A stretch of 50,137 nucleotides of DNA, taken from the NCBI GenBank assembly GCA_944371905.1, contig CALVYA010000010.1, positions 1 to 50,137 of the forward strand. Direction: 5' to 3'. The translations under genes were made by a program, and so were the position numbers. The notes under the pieces were generated by a model that was given only the letters and a program-made list of their open reading frames with translations, did no database searches and had not been told where the DNA came from. This stretch comes from an uncultured Bacilli bacterium. Lineage in GTDB: Bacteria; Bacillota_I; Bacilli_A; RF39; UBA660. This document shows, piece after piece, positions 1 through 11,372 of the stretch (positions within the stretch are counted from its first letter, which is position 1; the number at the start of each line of letters is the position of its first letter).

Positions 1-7
1 TGTACAA

Positions 8-51
8 AAAAGATGAATCTGTGGATAAAACAAATTCATCTTTTCTTTTTT
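8..51 (+). terminator. Intrinsic terminator at the left edge
   Basis: An 11-bp perfect stem (8-18 with 34-44) and a 15-nt loop are followed on the plus strand by a T-rich tract. It would end a plus-strand transcript entering from the left. The opposite direction also has six T after the stem, so it may work both ways. Confidence 0.7.
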
Positions 52-95
52 TATAAAATTTTACCGGAACTCAAATTATTAAAGTTTCTTTAGTT

Positions 96-128
96 ATAAA
101 AAAGCTAGTATTTAATTTTACTAGCTTT
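96..128 (-). terminator. smpB terminator
   Basis: A 10-bp perfect stem (101-110 with 119-128) and an 8-nt loop are followed on the minus strand by a T-run. The hairpin overlaps the smpB stop codon (105-107, TAG) and closes the rnr-capA-smpB transcript. Confidence 0.85.
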
Positions 129-545
129 CTCTAATGTTCTTTTAATATCTCTTTCTTTTATTGCTTCACGTTTATCATAATTTTTCTTGCCTTTACATAA
201 ACCAATTAATATCTTAGCTTTATTGTTTTTAAAATACAATTTTAATGGAATAAGTGTATAACCTTCCAATCGGATTTTGTCATACAATTTTATTATTTCT
301 TTTTTATGCATCAATAATTTTCTAGTTCTTGTTTCACTATGATTAAATATATTCCCTTCTTTATATTCGCCTATATACATATTTAATATAAATAATTCTC
401 TATTTTTTACAATTGCATAACTATCATTAAAATTACAGGCACCATTTCTTATTGACTTTATTTCTGTACCAGTGAGTACAATTCCACATTCATATTCTTC
501 TTCTATAAAATAATCATGTTTAGCTTTTCTATTATATATTTCCAT
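105..545 (-). CDS. smpB: SsrA-binding protein SmpB
   Basis: SmpB binds the tRNA-like domain of tmRNA and brings it to stalled ribosomes for trans-translation in the cytoplasm. The 146 residues match the family length. The OB-fold signature CGIVLTGTEIKSIR (residues 20-33), the TRTRKLLMHKKEI segment and the basic C-terminal GKKNYDKRE followed by a lysine-rich helix are all present. The start has GGGAAGTG about 5 nt upstream. It follows rnr and a CapA-like gene, close to the secG-rnr-smpB order of Bacillus, where ssrA usually comes next. ssrA is not visible here and may lie just outside the left edge. Confidence 0.96.
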   Translation of the reverse strand: MEIYNRKAKHDYFIEEEYECGIVLTGTEIKSIRNGACNFNDSYAIVKNRELFILNMYIGEYKEGNIFNHSETRTRKLLMHKKEIIKLYDKIRLEGYTLIPLKLYFKNNKAKILIGLCKGKKNYDKREAIKERDIKRTLEKASKIKY

Positions 546-557
546 TATTTCACTTCC

Positions 558-1697
558 CTAAATTGGTGATTTAATTACTTTACCACTTCTACTAGTTATA
601 ATATCCATGTACTCATCATAGTAACTTCGATAACCAGGTAATATAGAATCAGTTACTTTATTAAAAGGGTATACTTTAAAATTACTTTTCACATTGCCAT
701 CATTATAATTAGTATAAGTGAGAGTGGCTGTTGGCTTACTTATCATTAAATCACCATTATTTTTCTCAATATTCACTGAAACCATCAAACCTATCCTTCT
801 TTCTAATCCTTCTTGACCAGATAAAAAATTACCAAGCGAATAAATAATTAAAGTATCATCAACATAATCAATTGGCTCAATAACATGTGGATGATGTCCG
901 ATCACAATATCTACTCCTAAACTAGCTAAATAATTAGCGATTTTCTCTTGTTCTTCTGTTATTTCAAAACTGTATTCTTCTCCCCAATGCATTGATACTA
1001 ATAATAAATCTACTTTATCACGCACTCTTTCAATATCTTCTTTTACTTGTTTCTCATCATAAACATTAACATAATAGTCGTTTTCACTTCTAATACCATT
1101 AGTAGTAGTAGTATAGGCTAACAAAGTATACTTAATACCATTTTTTTCTTTTATTTCGATGTTATTTCTATCTTTCCTAGAATTCCTTGATCCACTAGTT
1201 AATACATCCCTTTGATTCTTCCAATAATTATTAGAACTTATTACCGCTTCACTTCCCCTATCCAAAGTATGATTATTAGCTAAACTCACTAGATTAAATC
1301 CTGCATTAATGAATGCATCTCCCACTTCTTGTGGGGAATTAAAAGAAGGATAACTAGATAAGCCAATATCTGTACCTCCTAAAATTGTCTCTTGATTGTA
1401 AAAAGCTAAATCATAATTTTTTACTATTGGACTAATTAGTGATAACATTTTATCAAAATTATATATTCCATCCTCATATGCGTCATCATAAACACTACTA
1501 TGAATAAGTGAATCCCCTACCATGATTAAGGATAATTCGTTTTCTTTTTCAATGACATTTTTTTCATGGTTTTTCTTTTCATAAGAATTAGATTTATTAT
1601 TTTTAACCGCTAAGAAAAGAAGTATTACTATAGTTATAAAAATCATAAGCAATACGATTCTTCTAAATTTTAATTTTCGTTTTCTTTTCTTAGCCAT
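558..1697 (-). CDS. CapA-family (PGA_cap) metallophosphatase-like membrane protein
   Basis: The 379-residue protein starts with a basic stretch and one membrane anchor (about residues 12-28), then a PGA_cap domain facing outward. Metallophosphatase-fold motifs are visible: MVGDSLIHSS near residue 59, YNQETILGGTD, SLANNHTLDRG, MHWGEEYS and the strong GHHPHVIEPID with SLGNF after it. Relatives include CapA/PgsA of poly-gamma-glutamate synthesis, but no capB, capC or capE partner is near, so the substrate is unknown. The start has AGGAGG 4 nt upstream. It sits 8 nt after rnr and 12 nt before smpB, so it is co-transcribed with RNA quality-control genes, an unusual place for an envelope protein. 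Confidence 0.88.
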   Translation of the reverse strand: MAKKRKRKLKFRRIVLLMIFITIVILLFLAVKNNKSNSYEKKNHEKNVIEKENELSLIMVGDSLIHSSVYDDAYEDGIYNFDKMLSLISPIVKNYDLAFYNQETILGGTDIGLSSYPSFNSPQEVGDAFINAGFNLVSLANNHTLDRGSEAVISSNNYWKNQRDVLTSGSRNSRKDRNNIEIKEKNGIKYTLLAYTTTTNGIRSENDYYVNVYDEKQVKEDIERVRDKVDLLLVSMHWGEEYSFEITEEQEKIANYLASLGVDIVIGHHPHVIEPIDYVDDTLIIYSLGNFLSGQEGLERRIGLMVSVNIEKNNGDLMISKPTATLTYTNYNDGNVKSNFKVYPFNKVTDSILPGYRSYYDEYMDIITSRSGKVIKSPI

Positions 1698-1705
1698 TAC
1701 TCCTC

Positions 1706-3817
1706 CTATAATTTTTTTATTATTTCAAAGTCTATTGTTTTACGATCTTTAGAAGCATCTTTTACTTTAATTAATACTCGATCTCCTAATCTATATATTA
1801 ATTTTGTTCTTTCCCCTGTTAACGTTTGAGTAGCTTCATCGAAAATGAAATAATCTCCTAAATCATTAACATGAACTAATCCTTCTACTAAATTATCCAG
1901 TTGAATAAACATTCCAAAGTTATTAACACTAGATATAATTCCTTCATATTCTTCCCCAATATGATCAGCCATATACTCAGCCATTTTCATATCTTCTACT
2001 TCTCGTTCACATTCTACCGATTCTCTTTCTTTAAATGATGAATTATCAGCAATATAAATAAGTTTCTCTTCCCAATGTCTTATTGTATTACTAGACATAT
2101 CATTATGAAATAAATATGTTCTAAGTAGACGATGTACTGTAGTATCTGGGTATCTTCTAATTGGTGAAGTAAAATGAGTGTAACATTTACTAGCTAGTCC
2201 GTAATGTCCTAAATTTTGAGGTAAATAGATAGCTTTTTGCATATTTCTTAATAATAGACTTGATAAAATTTTAAATTCTTTCTTATCCTTTAAAAACTTA
2301 ATTAATTTTTGAATTGATTTTGGACTAACATCTTTAATATTACCTGTTACAGTATATCCTAAAGTTTGTAAAAATGACAAATAAGTTCTTATCTTATCTT
2401 CTTTTGGATATTCATGAACTCTATAAACAAATGGTAAATCCATATAATATATATGCGTTGCTACACATTCATTAGCACTAATCATAAAATCTTCTATTAA
2501 TTTTTCACCTAATCCACGCTCACGCAACACAATATCGATTGGATGACAATTACTATCAACTAAAATTTTAGCTTCATCCACCTCAAAATCAATACTTCCT
2601 CTTTGTTCTTTTGCTTTTCTAATTATTTTAGATAACTCTAGCATTGTTTTTAAATCATCAACATAAGGCTCATATCCTTCTGGAACAATATTCTCCTCTA
2701 AAATTTGATTTACTTTTTTATAAGTCATTTGAATTCTAGATTTAATAACACTCTCAAAAATTTCATAATCGACAGTTTTACCATTTTGATCTATTTCCAT
2801 AACACAAGAAATGGCTAATCTTTCCACATCTGGATTAAGGGAACATATACCGTTAGATAATTTATGAGGTAACATTGGTATTACTCGATCCACTAGATAC
2901 ACAGAGGTCCCACGTTCCATTGCTTCTTTATCTATAGCACTTCCTTCTTTAACATAATAACTAACATCTGCAATATGAACTCCTAATTTATAATTTCCAT
3001 TTTCTAATTTTTCAATTGATATTGCATCATCTATATCTTTTGTATCATCTCCATCGATAGTAAAAATTACTTCTTTCGTTAAATCTCGTCGTCCTATTTT
3101 ATCCTCTTCCTCTACTTCTTCTTTAATAGTATCTAACTCTTCAATAGTCTCTTCATCAAAAGTGTCTTTTATATTATATTTACATACTACCGACAATATA
3201 TCAACACCTATATCATTTTTATGACCTAAAATACGAAGAACTTCTCCATTAAATCTATTATTACTAATTTGAGAAGTCAATTTAACTACTACTTTATGTC
3301 CATCCACTGAACCTTTATTCTTACCTTTAGGTATTTCGATATTAACTTTTAATTTTTCATCATCAGGAATAATATATCCTTTACCTTTCTTGAAATAAAT
3401 TTCCCCCACTACTGTGGATAATTCTCTTTTAACAACTCTTACTATTCTACCTTCTATTCTCCCATCAGGTTTATTACTCAATATTTCTACTAAAACAATA
3501 TCTCCATTAATAGCGCCATTCATATTATCCATACTAACAAAAATATCTTCTTCTTGATTAGAAATATCTACAAAGCCAAAACCCTTTTTATTAGTACGCA
3601 TAATTCCTTTTCGTAAATTGCTGTTTTCAAAAATCATATATTTATCTTTATTAGAATGGTAAATTTCTACTTCCTCTTCTAATTCTTTTAACGTCTTAAT
3701 TAATTCTGTCGTCTCTTCCACTGTTTTAATATTTAAAGCAGAATCAAGTTCCTCAAACGTTAAAGCTCTGTTATATTTTTTTAAAATTTCTAATACTTTA
3801 TCCTTCATTTTATCCAC
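1706..3817 (-). CDS. rnr: Ribonuclease R
   Basis: RNase R is a processive 3'-5' exoribonuclease that degrades structured RNA and, with SmpB-tmRNA, faulty messages. The order is an N-terminal winged helix (residues 1-60), cold-shock domains (about 70-200), the RNB catalytic domain with IDGDDTKDIDDAIS near 255-270 and HFTSPIRRYPD later, and a C-terminal S1 domain (EGIISSVNNFGMF). At 703 residues it is slightly short and lacks the long lysine-rich tail of E. coli RNase R. The start is preceded by AGGTGG. It lies directly downstream of secG, as in Bacillus, but a hairpin with a T-tract separates the two, so it may have its own promoter or depend on read-through. Confidence 0.96.
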   Translation of the reverse strand: MDKMKDKVLEILKKYNRALTFEELDSALNIKTVEETTELIKTLKELEEEVEIYHSNKDKYMIFENSNLRKGIMRTNKKGFGFVDISNQEEDIFVSMDNMNGAINGDIVLVEILSNKPDGRIEGRIVRVVKRELSTVVGEIYFKKGKGYIIPDDEKLKVNIEIPKGKNKGSVDGHKVVVKLTSQISNNRFNGEVLRILGHKNDIGVDILSVVCKYNIKDTFDEETIEELDTIKEEVEEEDKIGRRDLTKEVIFTIDGDDTKDIDDAISIEKLENGNYKLGVHIADVSYYVKEGSAIDKEAMERGTSVYLVDRVIPMLPHKLSNGICSLNPDVERLAISCVMEIDQNGKTVDYEIFESVIKSRIQMTYKKVNQILEENIVPEGYEPYVDDLKTMLELSKIIRKAKEQRGSIDFEVDEAKILVDSNCHPIDIVLRERGLGEKLIEDFMISANECVATHIYYMDLPFVYRVHEYPKEDKIRTYLSFLQTLGYTVTGNIKDVSPKSIQKLIKFLKDKKEFKILSSLLLRNMQKAIYLPQNLGHYGLASKCYTHFTSPIRRYPDTTVHRLLRTYLFHNDMSSNTIRHWEEKLIYIADNSSFKERESVECEREVEDMKMAEYMADHIGEEYEGIISSVNNFGMFIQLDNLVEGLVHVNDLGDYFIFDEATQTLTGERTKLIYRLGDRVLIKVKDASKDRKTIDFEIIKKL

Positions 3818-3834
3818 CTAACAAAATTATACAA

Positions 3835-3858
3835 TAAAAAAAGGACTATTCCTAGTCC
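3835..3858 (-). terminator. Terminator or attenuator between secG and rnr
   Basis: A 6-bp stem (3843-3848 with 3853-3858), a 4-nt loop and a T-run on the minus strand (3836-3842). It ends 6 nt beyond the secG stop and about 20 nt before rnr. The short stem makes partial read-through likely. Confidence 0.7.
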
Positions 3859-3863
3859 CTATC

Positions 3864-4079
3864 TTATACAAATTCCATAACTAAACTAACTACAAAAAAT
3901 ATTAATCCTAATGTCATAGTTAATCTACTAATAAATAATTCTGCGCCACGTTCTTTTCTTTGACTAAATAAATCTGAATTACCTCCAGAAATAATTTGTG
4001 ATGCACCCTCTGCTTTATTACTTTGTAATAACACAATGGCAATTAGTAATAATGATATGATTATTAAAAATATCTTCAT
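3864..4079 (-). CDS. secG: Preprotein translocase subunit SecG
   Basis: SecG is the small auxiliary subunit of the SecYEG channel and helps SecA-driven export. The 71-residue protein has two membrane helices (about 1-21 and 48-69) joined by a loop rich in Gly, Ser and charged residues, as in the family. I start it at 4079 because GGAGGG lies 6 nt upstream; the longer reading from 4115 would run through an intergenic hairpin and has no ribosome-binding site. It sits between eno and rnr. Confidence 0.93.
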   Translation of the reverse strand: MKIFLIIISLLLIAIVLLQSNKAEGASQIISGGNSDLFSQRKERGAELFISRLTMTLGLIFFVVSLVMEFV

Positions 4080-4092
4080 ACCAATCCCTCCG

Positions 4093-4129
4093 TTTTCTAT
4101 ATGATATTTTAACATATCAGTATAGAAAA
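4093..4129 (-). other. Long hairpin between eno and secG
   Basis: A near-perfect inverted repeat: TTTTCTATA/TATAGAAAA (4093-4101 with 4121-4129), then TGATAT/ATATCA (4102-4107 with 4114-4119), with one bulged base at 4120 and a 6-nt loop. There is no T-tract on the minus strand. The secG ribosome-binding site starts directly after the stem. A transcript-stability or processing hairpin, or a translation-control hairpin, is more likely than a terminator. Confidence 0.6.
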
Positions 4130-4147
4130 TGCAAATAAAATCACAAG

Positions 4148-6728
<2,581 letters not shown>

Positions 6729-6741
6729 AAATACACCTCTT

Positions 6742-7155
6742 TTATTTTTTATGATTAAAGTAATCATCAATTACTTTCTGATTATTATTATCTAAAATAA
6801 ATTGTTTCTCTTTATCCGTTTTTATTATAACTAACATAATTATAGGTATAATACTAAATATAAATGCAGTAATACTCTGAAATCTATCATTCATTAAATA
6901 AATTATTATATTAAATATAAATAGTAAAACACTTAATATTAAACGCACGTCTTTTTTGGTTATAAAATCATTTTTATTTAACCCATATATTATTGCATAC
7001 TTAACAGCCAAATAATTTACGGATAAAAAGTAGGCAAAATTTATTAAAATATGCGTATCTATAACACCAAAAACAACCGCTAAACCATATCCTATAATCA
7101 TTAAAGGAACATATCTTAAAAATAAATATATAGATAATAACATTTCATTTTTCAT
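6742..7155 (-). CDS. Small membrane protein of unknown function upstream of murD
   Basis: I do not recognise this 137-residue protein. It has four likely hydrophobic segments (about 8-28, 34-55, 71-87 and 93-111) and a charged, asparagine-rich cytoplasmic tail (112-137). It ends 13 nt before murD and is surely co-transcribed with it; it may be the first gene of a murD-eno-secG-rnr transcript. The start has GGTGG 4 nt upstream. Context hints at an envelope role, but nothing in the sequence shows one. Confidence 0.75.
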   Translation of the reverse strand: MKNEMLLSIYLFLRYVPLMIIGYGLAVVFGVIDTHILINFAYFLSVNYLAVKYAIIYGLNKNDFITKKDVRLILSVLLFIFNIIIYLMNDRFQSITAFIFSIIPIIMLVIIKTDKEKQFILDNNNQKVIDDYFNHKK

Positions 7156-7225
7156 ACAACCACCATTATAATTATACTATTATTATATTTTTTTGAAGTA
7201 GAATATTTTAAATTATTTATCAATA

Positions 7226-7234
7226 TGATATAAT
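7226..7234 (+). promoter_or_regulatory. Extended -10 promoter of the FemAB-type gene
   Basis: TGATATAAT is a perfect extended -10 (TG at 7226, TATAAT at 7229-7234). No good -35 is visible. Transcription would start near 7241, almost on top of the AAGGAGG ribosome-binding site (7243-7249), so the leader is very short. Confidence 0.7.
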
Positions 7235-7255
7235 TTTTACATAAGGAGGAGTGAC

Positions 7256-8518
7256 ATGAAAATAACTATAATAGATGAACAACAATTTGATAATTATTCC
7301 AAAACTCATGAATACAGTAGTTACTATCAATCTTCTTCTTATGCAAAACTAATGAATCATCATGGACTTAAGCCTATGTATTTAGGGTTTTATGATGAAA
7401 ACAAATTAATTGGCACATCATTAATTTTATCTAAACCATCTTTTATGGGATTTAAATATGGATATGCTCCTAGAGGGTTACTTATCGATTATAATAACTA
7501 TAATCAAATAATAGAACTTGCTAAAGATTTAAAAAATTTTTTATTTAAAGAAAGATTCATTTTATTAAAAATAGATCCCTTAATTTTAATTAGTAAACGT
7601 GATAAAGATGGAAATATTATTTACGAAAATTCTCATCGTGATAACATTATGGAAACTTTTAAGAGTGCAGGATTTCATCATTGTGGTTTTAATAAAATTT
7701 TCGAATCAGTCAAACCAAGATGGTTTGCTTATTTAGATTTACAAAACGATGAAGACAATCTATTTAAAAATTTAACAAAACAAACAAGAAACAAAATTCG
7801 TAAAGCAATGAAATTAGGAGTAGAAATATATCAAGATAAAGATGCTATAACTAAAATATATCCCTTCATCGCTAGAAAAGGTAATTATTCCTTAAAATAT
7901 TATCAAGAATTTAGTGAACTATTTTCTAATAATTTAGAAATCTATGTTGCCAAAATAAATACTGAAAAATATGTGGAAGGAAGTAGATTACTATATGAAA
8001 AAGAATTAGAGTATAACGAGTATTTAAATAATATTATTAGTCGCGACGGTTATAAAGGAAAAGATATGAAAGATATCTTAAGTAAAAAGATGGAATCTGA
8101 TAAGTTACTAATTATATATAAAGAATATTTAGTCAACTCAATCACTTTATTAAGAAATCATCCAGAAGGTATTAGTATTGGTGGTACTATTATTGTAAAA
8201 GAAAAAGATACTGTTCATCTATTAATAGATGGCTATGATAAAACATATAGTAAATTTTGCCCATTATACCTTACTAAATGGGAAATAATAAAAAAATATC
8301 TTAATTCTAATTTTAAGTATTTTGATATGAATGCTGTTACTGGAATATTCGATACAAAAGAAGAAAATCCTTACCGTGGTTTAAATGAAATGAAATTAGG
8401 ATTTAATACTACTGTTTATGAATATATAGGAGAGTTTAATCTTATCATTAATAATCCAATCTATGCCTTATATAAAAACATAGTAATAGATGACTCTATA
8501 AAAAATATTGCTAAATAA
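7256..8518 (+). CDS. FemAB/MurM-type aminoacyltransferase (interpeptide bridge or related)
   Basis: FemAB-family enzymes move an amino acid from aminoacyl-tRNA to the lysine of lipid II to build interpeptide bridges. The 420 residues show the twin GNAT-like layout: a first domain with YYQSSSYAKLMNHHG and GYAPRGLLIDY, a basic LTKQTRNKIRKAMKLGVEI segment near 173-191, a long charged helical arm (about 225-285), and a second domain with IVKEKDTVHLLIDGYDK and FDMNAVTGIFD. It is a single copy on the plus strand with its own promoter and AAGGAGG 6 nt before ATG. The residue added cannot be read from sequence. Confidence 0.88.
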   Translation: MKITIIDEQQFDNYSKTHEYSSYYQSSSYAKLMNHHGLKPMYLGFYDENKLIGTSLILSKPSFMGFKYGYAPRGLLIDYNNYNQIIELAKDLKNFLFKERFILLKIDPLILISKRDKDGNIIYENSHRDNIMETFKSAGFHHCGFNKIFESVKPRWFAYLDLQNDEDNLFKNLTKQTRNKIRKAMKLGVEIYQDKDAITKIYPFIARKGNYSLKYYQEFSELFSNNLEIYVAKINTEKYVEGSRLLYEKELEYNEYLNNIISRDGYKGKDMKDILSKKMESDKLLIIYKEYLVNSITLLRNHPEGISIGGTIIVKEKDTVHLLIDGYDKTYSKFCPLYLTKWEIIKKYLNSNFKYFDMNAVTGIFDTKEENPYRGLNEMKLGFNTTVYEYIGEFNLIINNPIYALYKNIVIDDSIKNIAK

Positions 8519-8531
8519 CTAGCAATATTTT
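8502..8531. terminator. Shared terminator of two convergent genes
   Basis: A 12-bp perfect stem (8502-8513 with 8520-8531) and a 6-nt loop, with T-rich sequence on both sides. It covers the stop codons of the plus-strand FemAB-type gene and the minus-strand ATPase gene, which end next to each other. Confidence 0.85.
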
Positions 8532-11188
8532 TTATTAAACCTTAATTTTTTATATATTTCAGATACAATTAAGATAATAGTTGAAAGTAAAAATAAATAT
8601 ATCAAATGCAATACTGGAATTGGGGAAGTTTGCAAAAATTTACTTAAGATATCTACTTCTCCAAATATAATCTGTAATATGATTGCCCCTACAATACTAA
8701 ATACTATAAACGGATTAGTTTTTAAAGAAACTTTATAAAATGATTTATCTTCACTTCGGCAATTAAGTACATGCATATTTTGCATAAATACCATAAGCAT
8801 TACAATATAACCTCTAGCAACACTAACATCCATATTCAAATAATTCAATAGATATAACCATACTAAGAATACAACAATACCTATCGTAGTACCAGATAAT
8901 AACACTTCTTGTAATAGTTTCTTATTAAAAATAGATTCCTTAGTACTTCTAGGTTTTTCCCTCATAATATCTTTATCAGGTTTTTCAAATGATAAAGCTA
9001 AATCTTGTAGTCCATCTGTTACAATATTTAACCATAATAATTGAATTGCAACAAGTGGCATAGGTAAATCAAATATAATAGACATTAAGAAAAATAATAC
9101 TTCGGCAAAACCACACGATAGTAATAAATAACTAACTTTTCTAATATTACTATAAGCTCCTCTACCTTCCTTTATTCCTGCTACTATTGATTTAAAATTA
9201 TCATCAATAATAATCATAGAAGAGGTTTCTTTTGCAGTATCAGTACCACTTCCCATAGCAATTCCAATATTTGCACTTCTAATAGCAGGAGCGTCATTTA
9301 CGCCATCGCCAGTTACTGCAACAAACTCACCCATTCTTTTATATGATTCTACAATTTCTAATTTATCAATTGGCGTAACTCTTGAAAATACTTTTTTACT
9401 AGATACAAATTTATCAAATTCTTCTTGTCCTCTATTAAAATATTCTTCTACTTCTACTCCAGTTGCAATTTCTTCATAACTTTCTACTAAATTCAAGTCT
9501 TTCGCAATTTTAAAAGCAGTTAATGGATGATCTCCTGTAATCATTACTACTTTAATACCGGCAGTACGACATTCTTCAATTGACTCTTTAGCTTCTTCAC
9601 GAATAGGATCAATAAATGCTACCATACCTTGAAAGGTCAAACTACTTATATCTTCTTCTGTATAAAATTCTTTTTCTTCAAATTTCTTTATTTTACCAGT
9701 TGCTAAAGCGATTACACGATATCCTGCTTTCGCTAAATCTTCATTCTGGTTATTAAGCGCCTCTTTATCGATCTTAGATTCTTTATTACCAATATTCATA
9801 TGAGTAGAAAATTTCATAATTTTTTCTAATGAGCCTTTAACAGTACAATAATAATTATTATCTTTTTTATAAAAAACAGCAGAATATTTATTCTCTGATT
9901 CGTATGGTATTTCTCCTACTACTTGTACTTCTTCTTTATTAATACCAGCTTTCATACCTAAGACAAGGAAGGCAATATCAATAGAGTCACCATACATTGT
10001 AAATTTCTTACCTTCTTTTTCTAAAGAAGCTTCATTATTAATGCTTCCTAATAAACTTATTTCTTTAGCACGATTTATATCAGCACCATTTAAAGGTATT
10101 ATTTTTCCTTTATCATTATATCCAGTACCTTCAATATCGTATTCACTATTATCAGGTAATAATATTTTTTTAGCCGTTTGTTCATTAACGGTAAGCGTAC
10201 CTGTTTTATCACTTGCAATGACGGTACAACTTCCTAAACTTTCAACAGAATTTAATTTTTTTACAACAACGTTTTTCTTAGCCATTCTATTAGATGCTAC
10301 CGTAAGAGCCATAGTCAGTGCTAAAGGTAAACCTTCAGGCATAGCTGAAACGGATAAAGCTATTACTGATAAAAATATCTCGCTACCAGGAACATCTTTA
10401 TAAATTAAAACAATCGCTATAATAATAGCAACAACAATAACTAAAATGCTAATTTGCTTGGAAAACTTCTCCATTCTGATAGTAAGAGGTGATTTTGTTT
10501 CTTTTGTATTAGAAACTTTATGAGCTATCTTACCAATTTCAGTATTAATAGCAGTACCAACAACAACTGCTTTAGCACGTCCTGTTACTACTGAAGTACC
10601 AGCATATGCCATATTTTTTCTATCACCTAAAGTACTACTACTATCAACAACGTGATTAGTCTTAACAATGTTAAGACTTTCACCTGTTAAAATCGATTCG
10701 TCTATTTGTAAATTATGGCACTCAATAATTCTCAAATCAGCACTAATTTTATTGCCTGATTCTAACAAGACAATATCTCCAACTACTAACTCATTGGAAT
10801 CGATTTCCGTTTCTTCTCCCTCACGTAAAACTTTACATTTTACTTTTATCAATTCTGATAGACTTTCTGCTGTTTTTTCAGCTTTCCATTCTTGAAATGT
10901 ACCAATGATTAGATCAACTACTACAATAAAAATAATAGCAGCAGCATCTATTATTTCACCAATAATAAGCGAAAATACAATAGTAACAATTAAAAGTATC
11001 ACTATAGGATCTAGCATCTGTCTAAAAAATATTTTAAAAATACTATCCTTTTTCTTTTTAGGCAATTCGTTGGCACCATATTTTTCTAATCGTTTTTTAG
11101 CTTCTTTCTTATTTAATCCCTGTTCCTCATTGGAATTAAATCTAGAAATAACCTCATTAACATCTAAAGTATACCATTTTTCTTCCAT
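8519..11188 (-). CDS. P-type Ca2+-transporting ATPase (P2 type)
   Basis: A cation-transporting P-type ATPase of the plasma membrane, most like Ca2+ pumps. The 889 residues contain the cation ATPase N-domain (1-50), TGES in the actuator domain (168-171), PEGLP in helix 4 (284-288), the phosphorylation motif DKTGTLT (Asp327) and the hinge TGDGVNDAPAIRSA. Ten membrane segments are predicted. Helix 6 keeps the Asn, Thr and Asp of the Ca2+ site in WLNIVTDG. The exact ion is not proven. The start has GGAG upstream, and a good promoter lies 90 nt further up. The gene is free-standing between tuf and the FemAB-type gene. Confidence 0.93.
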   Translation of the reverse strand: MEEKWYTLDVNEVISRFNSNEEQGLNKKEAKKRLEKYGANELPKKKKDSIFKIFFRQMLDPIVILLIVTIVFSLIIGEIIDAAAIIFIVVVDLIIGTFQEWKAEKTAESLSELIKVKCKVLREGEETEIDSNELVVGDIVLLESGNKISADLRIIECHNLQIDESILTGESLNIVKTNHVVDSSSTLGDRKNMAYAGTSVVTGRAKAVVVGTAINTEIGKIAHKVSNTKETKSPLTIRMEKFSKQISILVIVVAIIIAIVLIYKDVPGSEIFLSVIALSVSAMPEGLPLALTMALTVASNRMAKKNVVVKKLNSVESLGSCTVIASDKTGTLTVNEQTAKKILLPDNSEYDIEGTGYNDKGKIIPLNGADINRAKEISLLGSINNEASLEKEGKKFTMYGDSIDIAFLVLGMKAGINKEEVQVVGEIPYESENKYSAVFYKKDNNYYCTVKGSLEKIMKFSTHMNIGNKESKIDKEALNNQNEDLAKAGYRVIALATGKIKKFEEKEFYTEEDISSLTFQGMVAFIDPIREEAKESIEECRTAGIKVVMITGDHPLTAFKIAKDLNLVESYEEIATGVEVEEYFNRGQEEFDKFVSSKKVFSRVTPIDKLEIVESYKRMGEFVAVTGDGVNDAPAIRSANIGIAMGSGTDTAKETSSMIIIDDNFKSIVAGIKEGRGAYSNIRKVSYLLLSCGFAEVLFFLMSIIFDLPMPLVAIQLLWLNIVTDGLQDLALSFEKPDKDIMREKPRSTKESIFNKKLLQEVLLSGTTIGIVVFLVWLYLLNYLNMDVSVARGYIVMLMVFMQNMHVLNCRSEDKSFYKVSLKTNPFIVFSIVGAIILQIIFGEVDILSKFLQTSPIPVLHLIYLFLLSTIILIVSEIYKKLRFNKKYC

Positions 11189-11276
11189 ACTTACTCCTTT
11201 TTATCCATTATAAAGGCCGATATTCATTAATATAAACATAATTACATCTACAATTATTCTTGCTTACTTTATAAAA

Positions 11277-11306
11277 AATATACCACTACTAGATGTTCAA
11301 AGTCAA
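11277..11306 (-). promoter_or_regulatory. Promoter of the Ca2+-ATPase gene
   Basis: On the minus strand, TTGACT (11301-11306), an 18-bp spacer and TATATT (11277-11282), with TG one base before the -10. The predicted leader is about 80 nt. Confidence 0.75.
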
Positions 11307-11334
11307 TAAACCATAAAAGTATTGACACATAATA

Positions 11335-11363
11335 TACAAAAAAAAGACACAAAATTGTGTCTT
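11335..11363 (-). terminator. tuf terminator
   Basis: An 8-bp stem (11344-11351 with 11356-11363) and a tight 4-nt loop are followed on the minus strand by eight T. It ends the str cluster 10 nt beyond the tuf stop. Confidence 0.88.
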
Positions 11364-11372
11364 GATTTTTAA

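Noticed and set aside
1-104. tmRNA gene (ssrA) next to smpB
   Set aside because: No tRNA-like acceptor end with CCA or tag-coding frame is seen in this stretch; it may lie outside the window.
10041-10403. Plus-strand open frame inside the Ca2+-ATPase gene, and similar frames in eno, tuf, fusA, pgk and gap
   Set aside because: They mirror conserved coding genes on the other strand, have no ribosome-binding sites and give no recognisable proteins.
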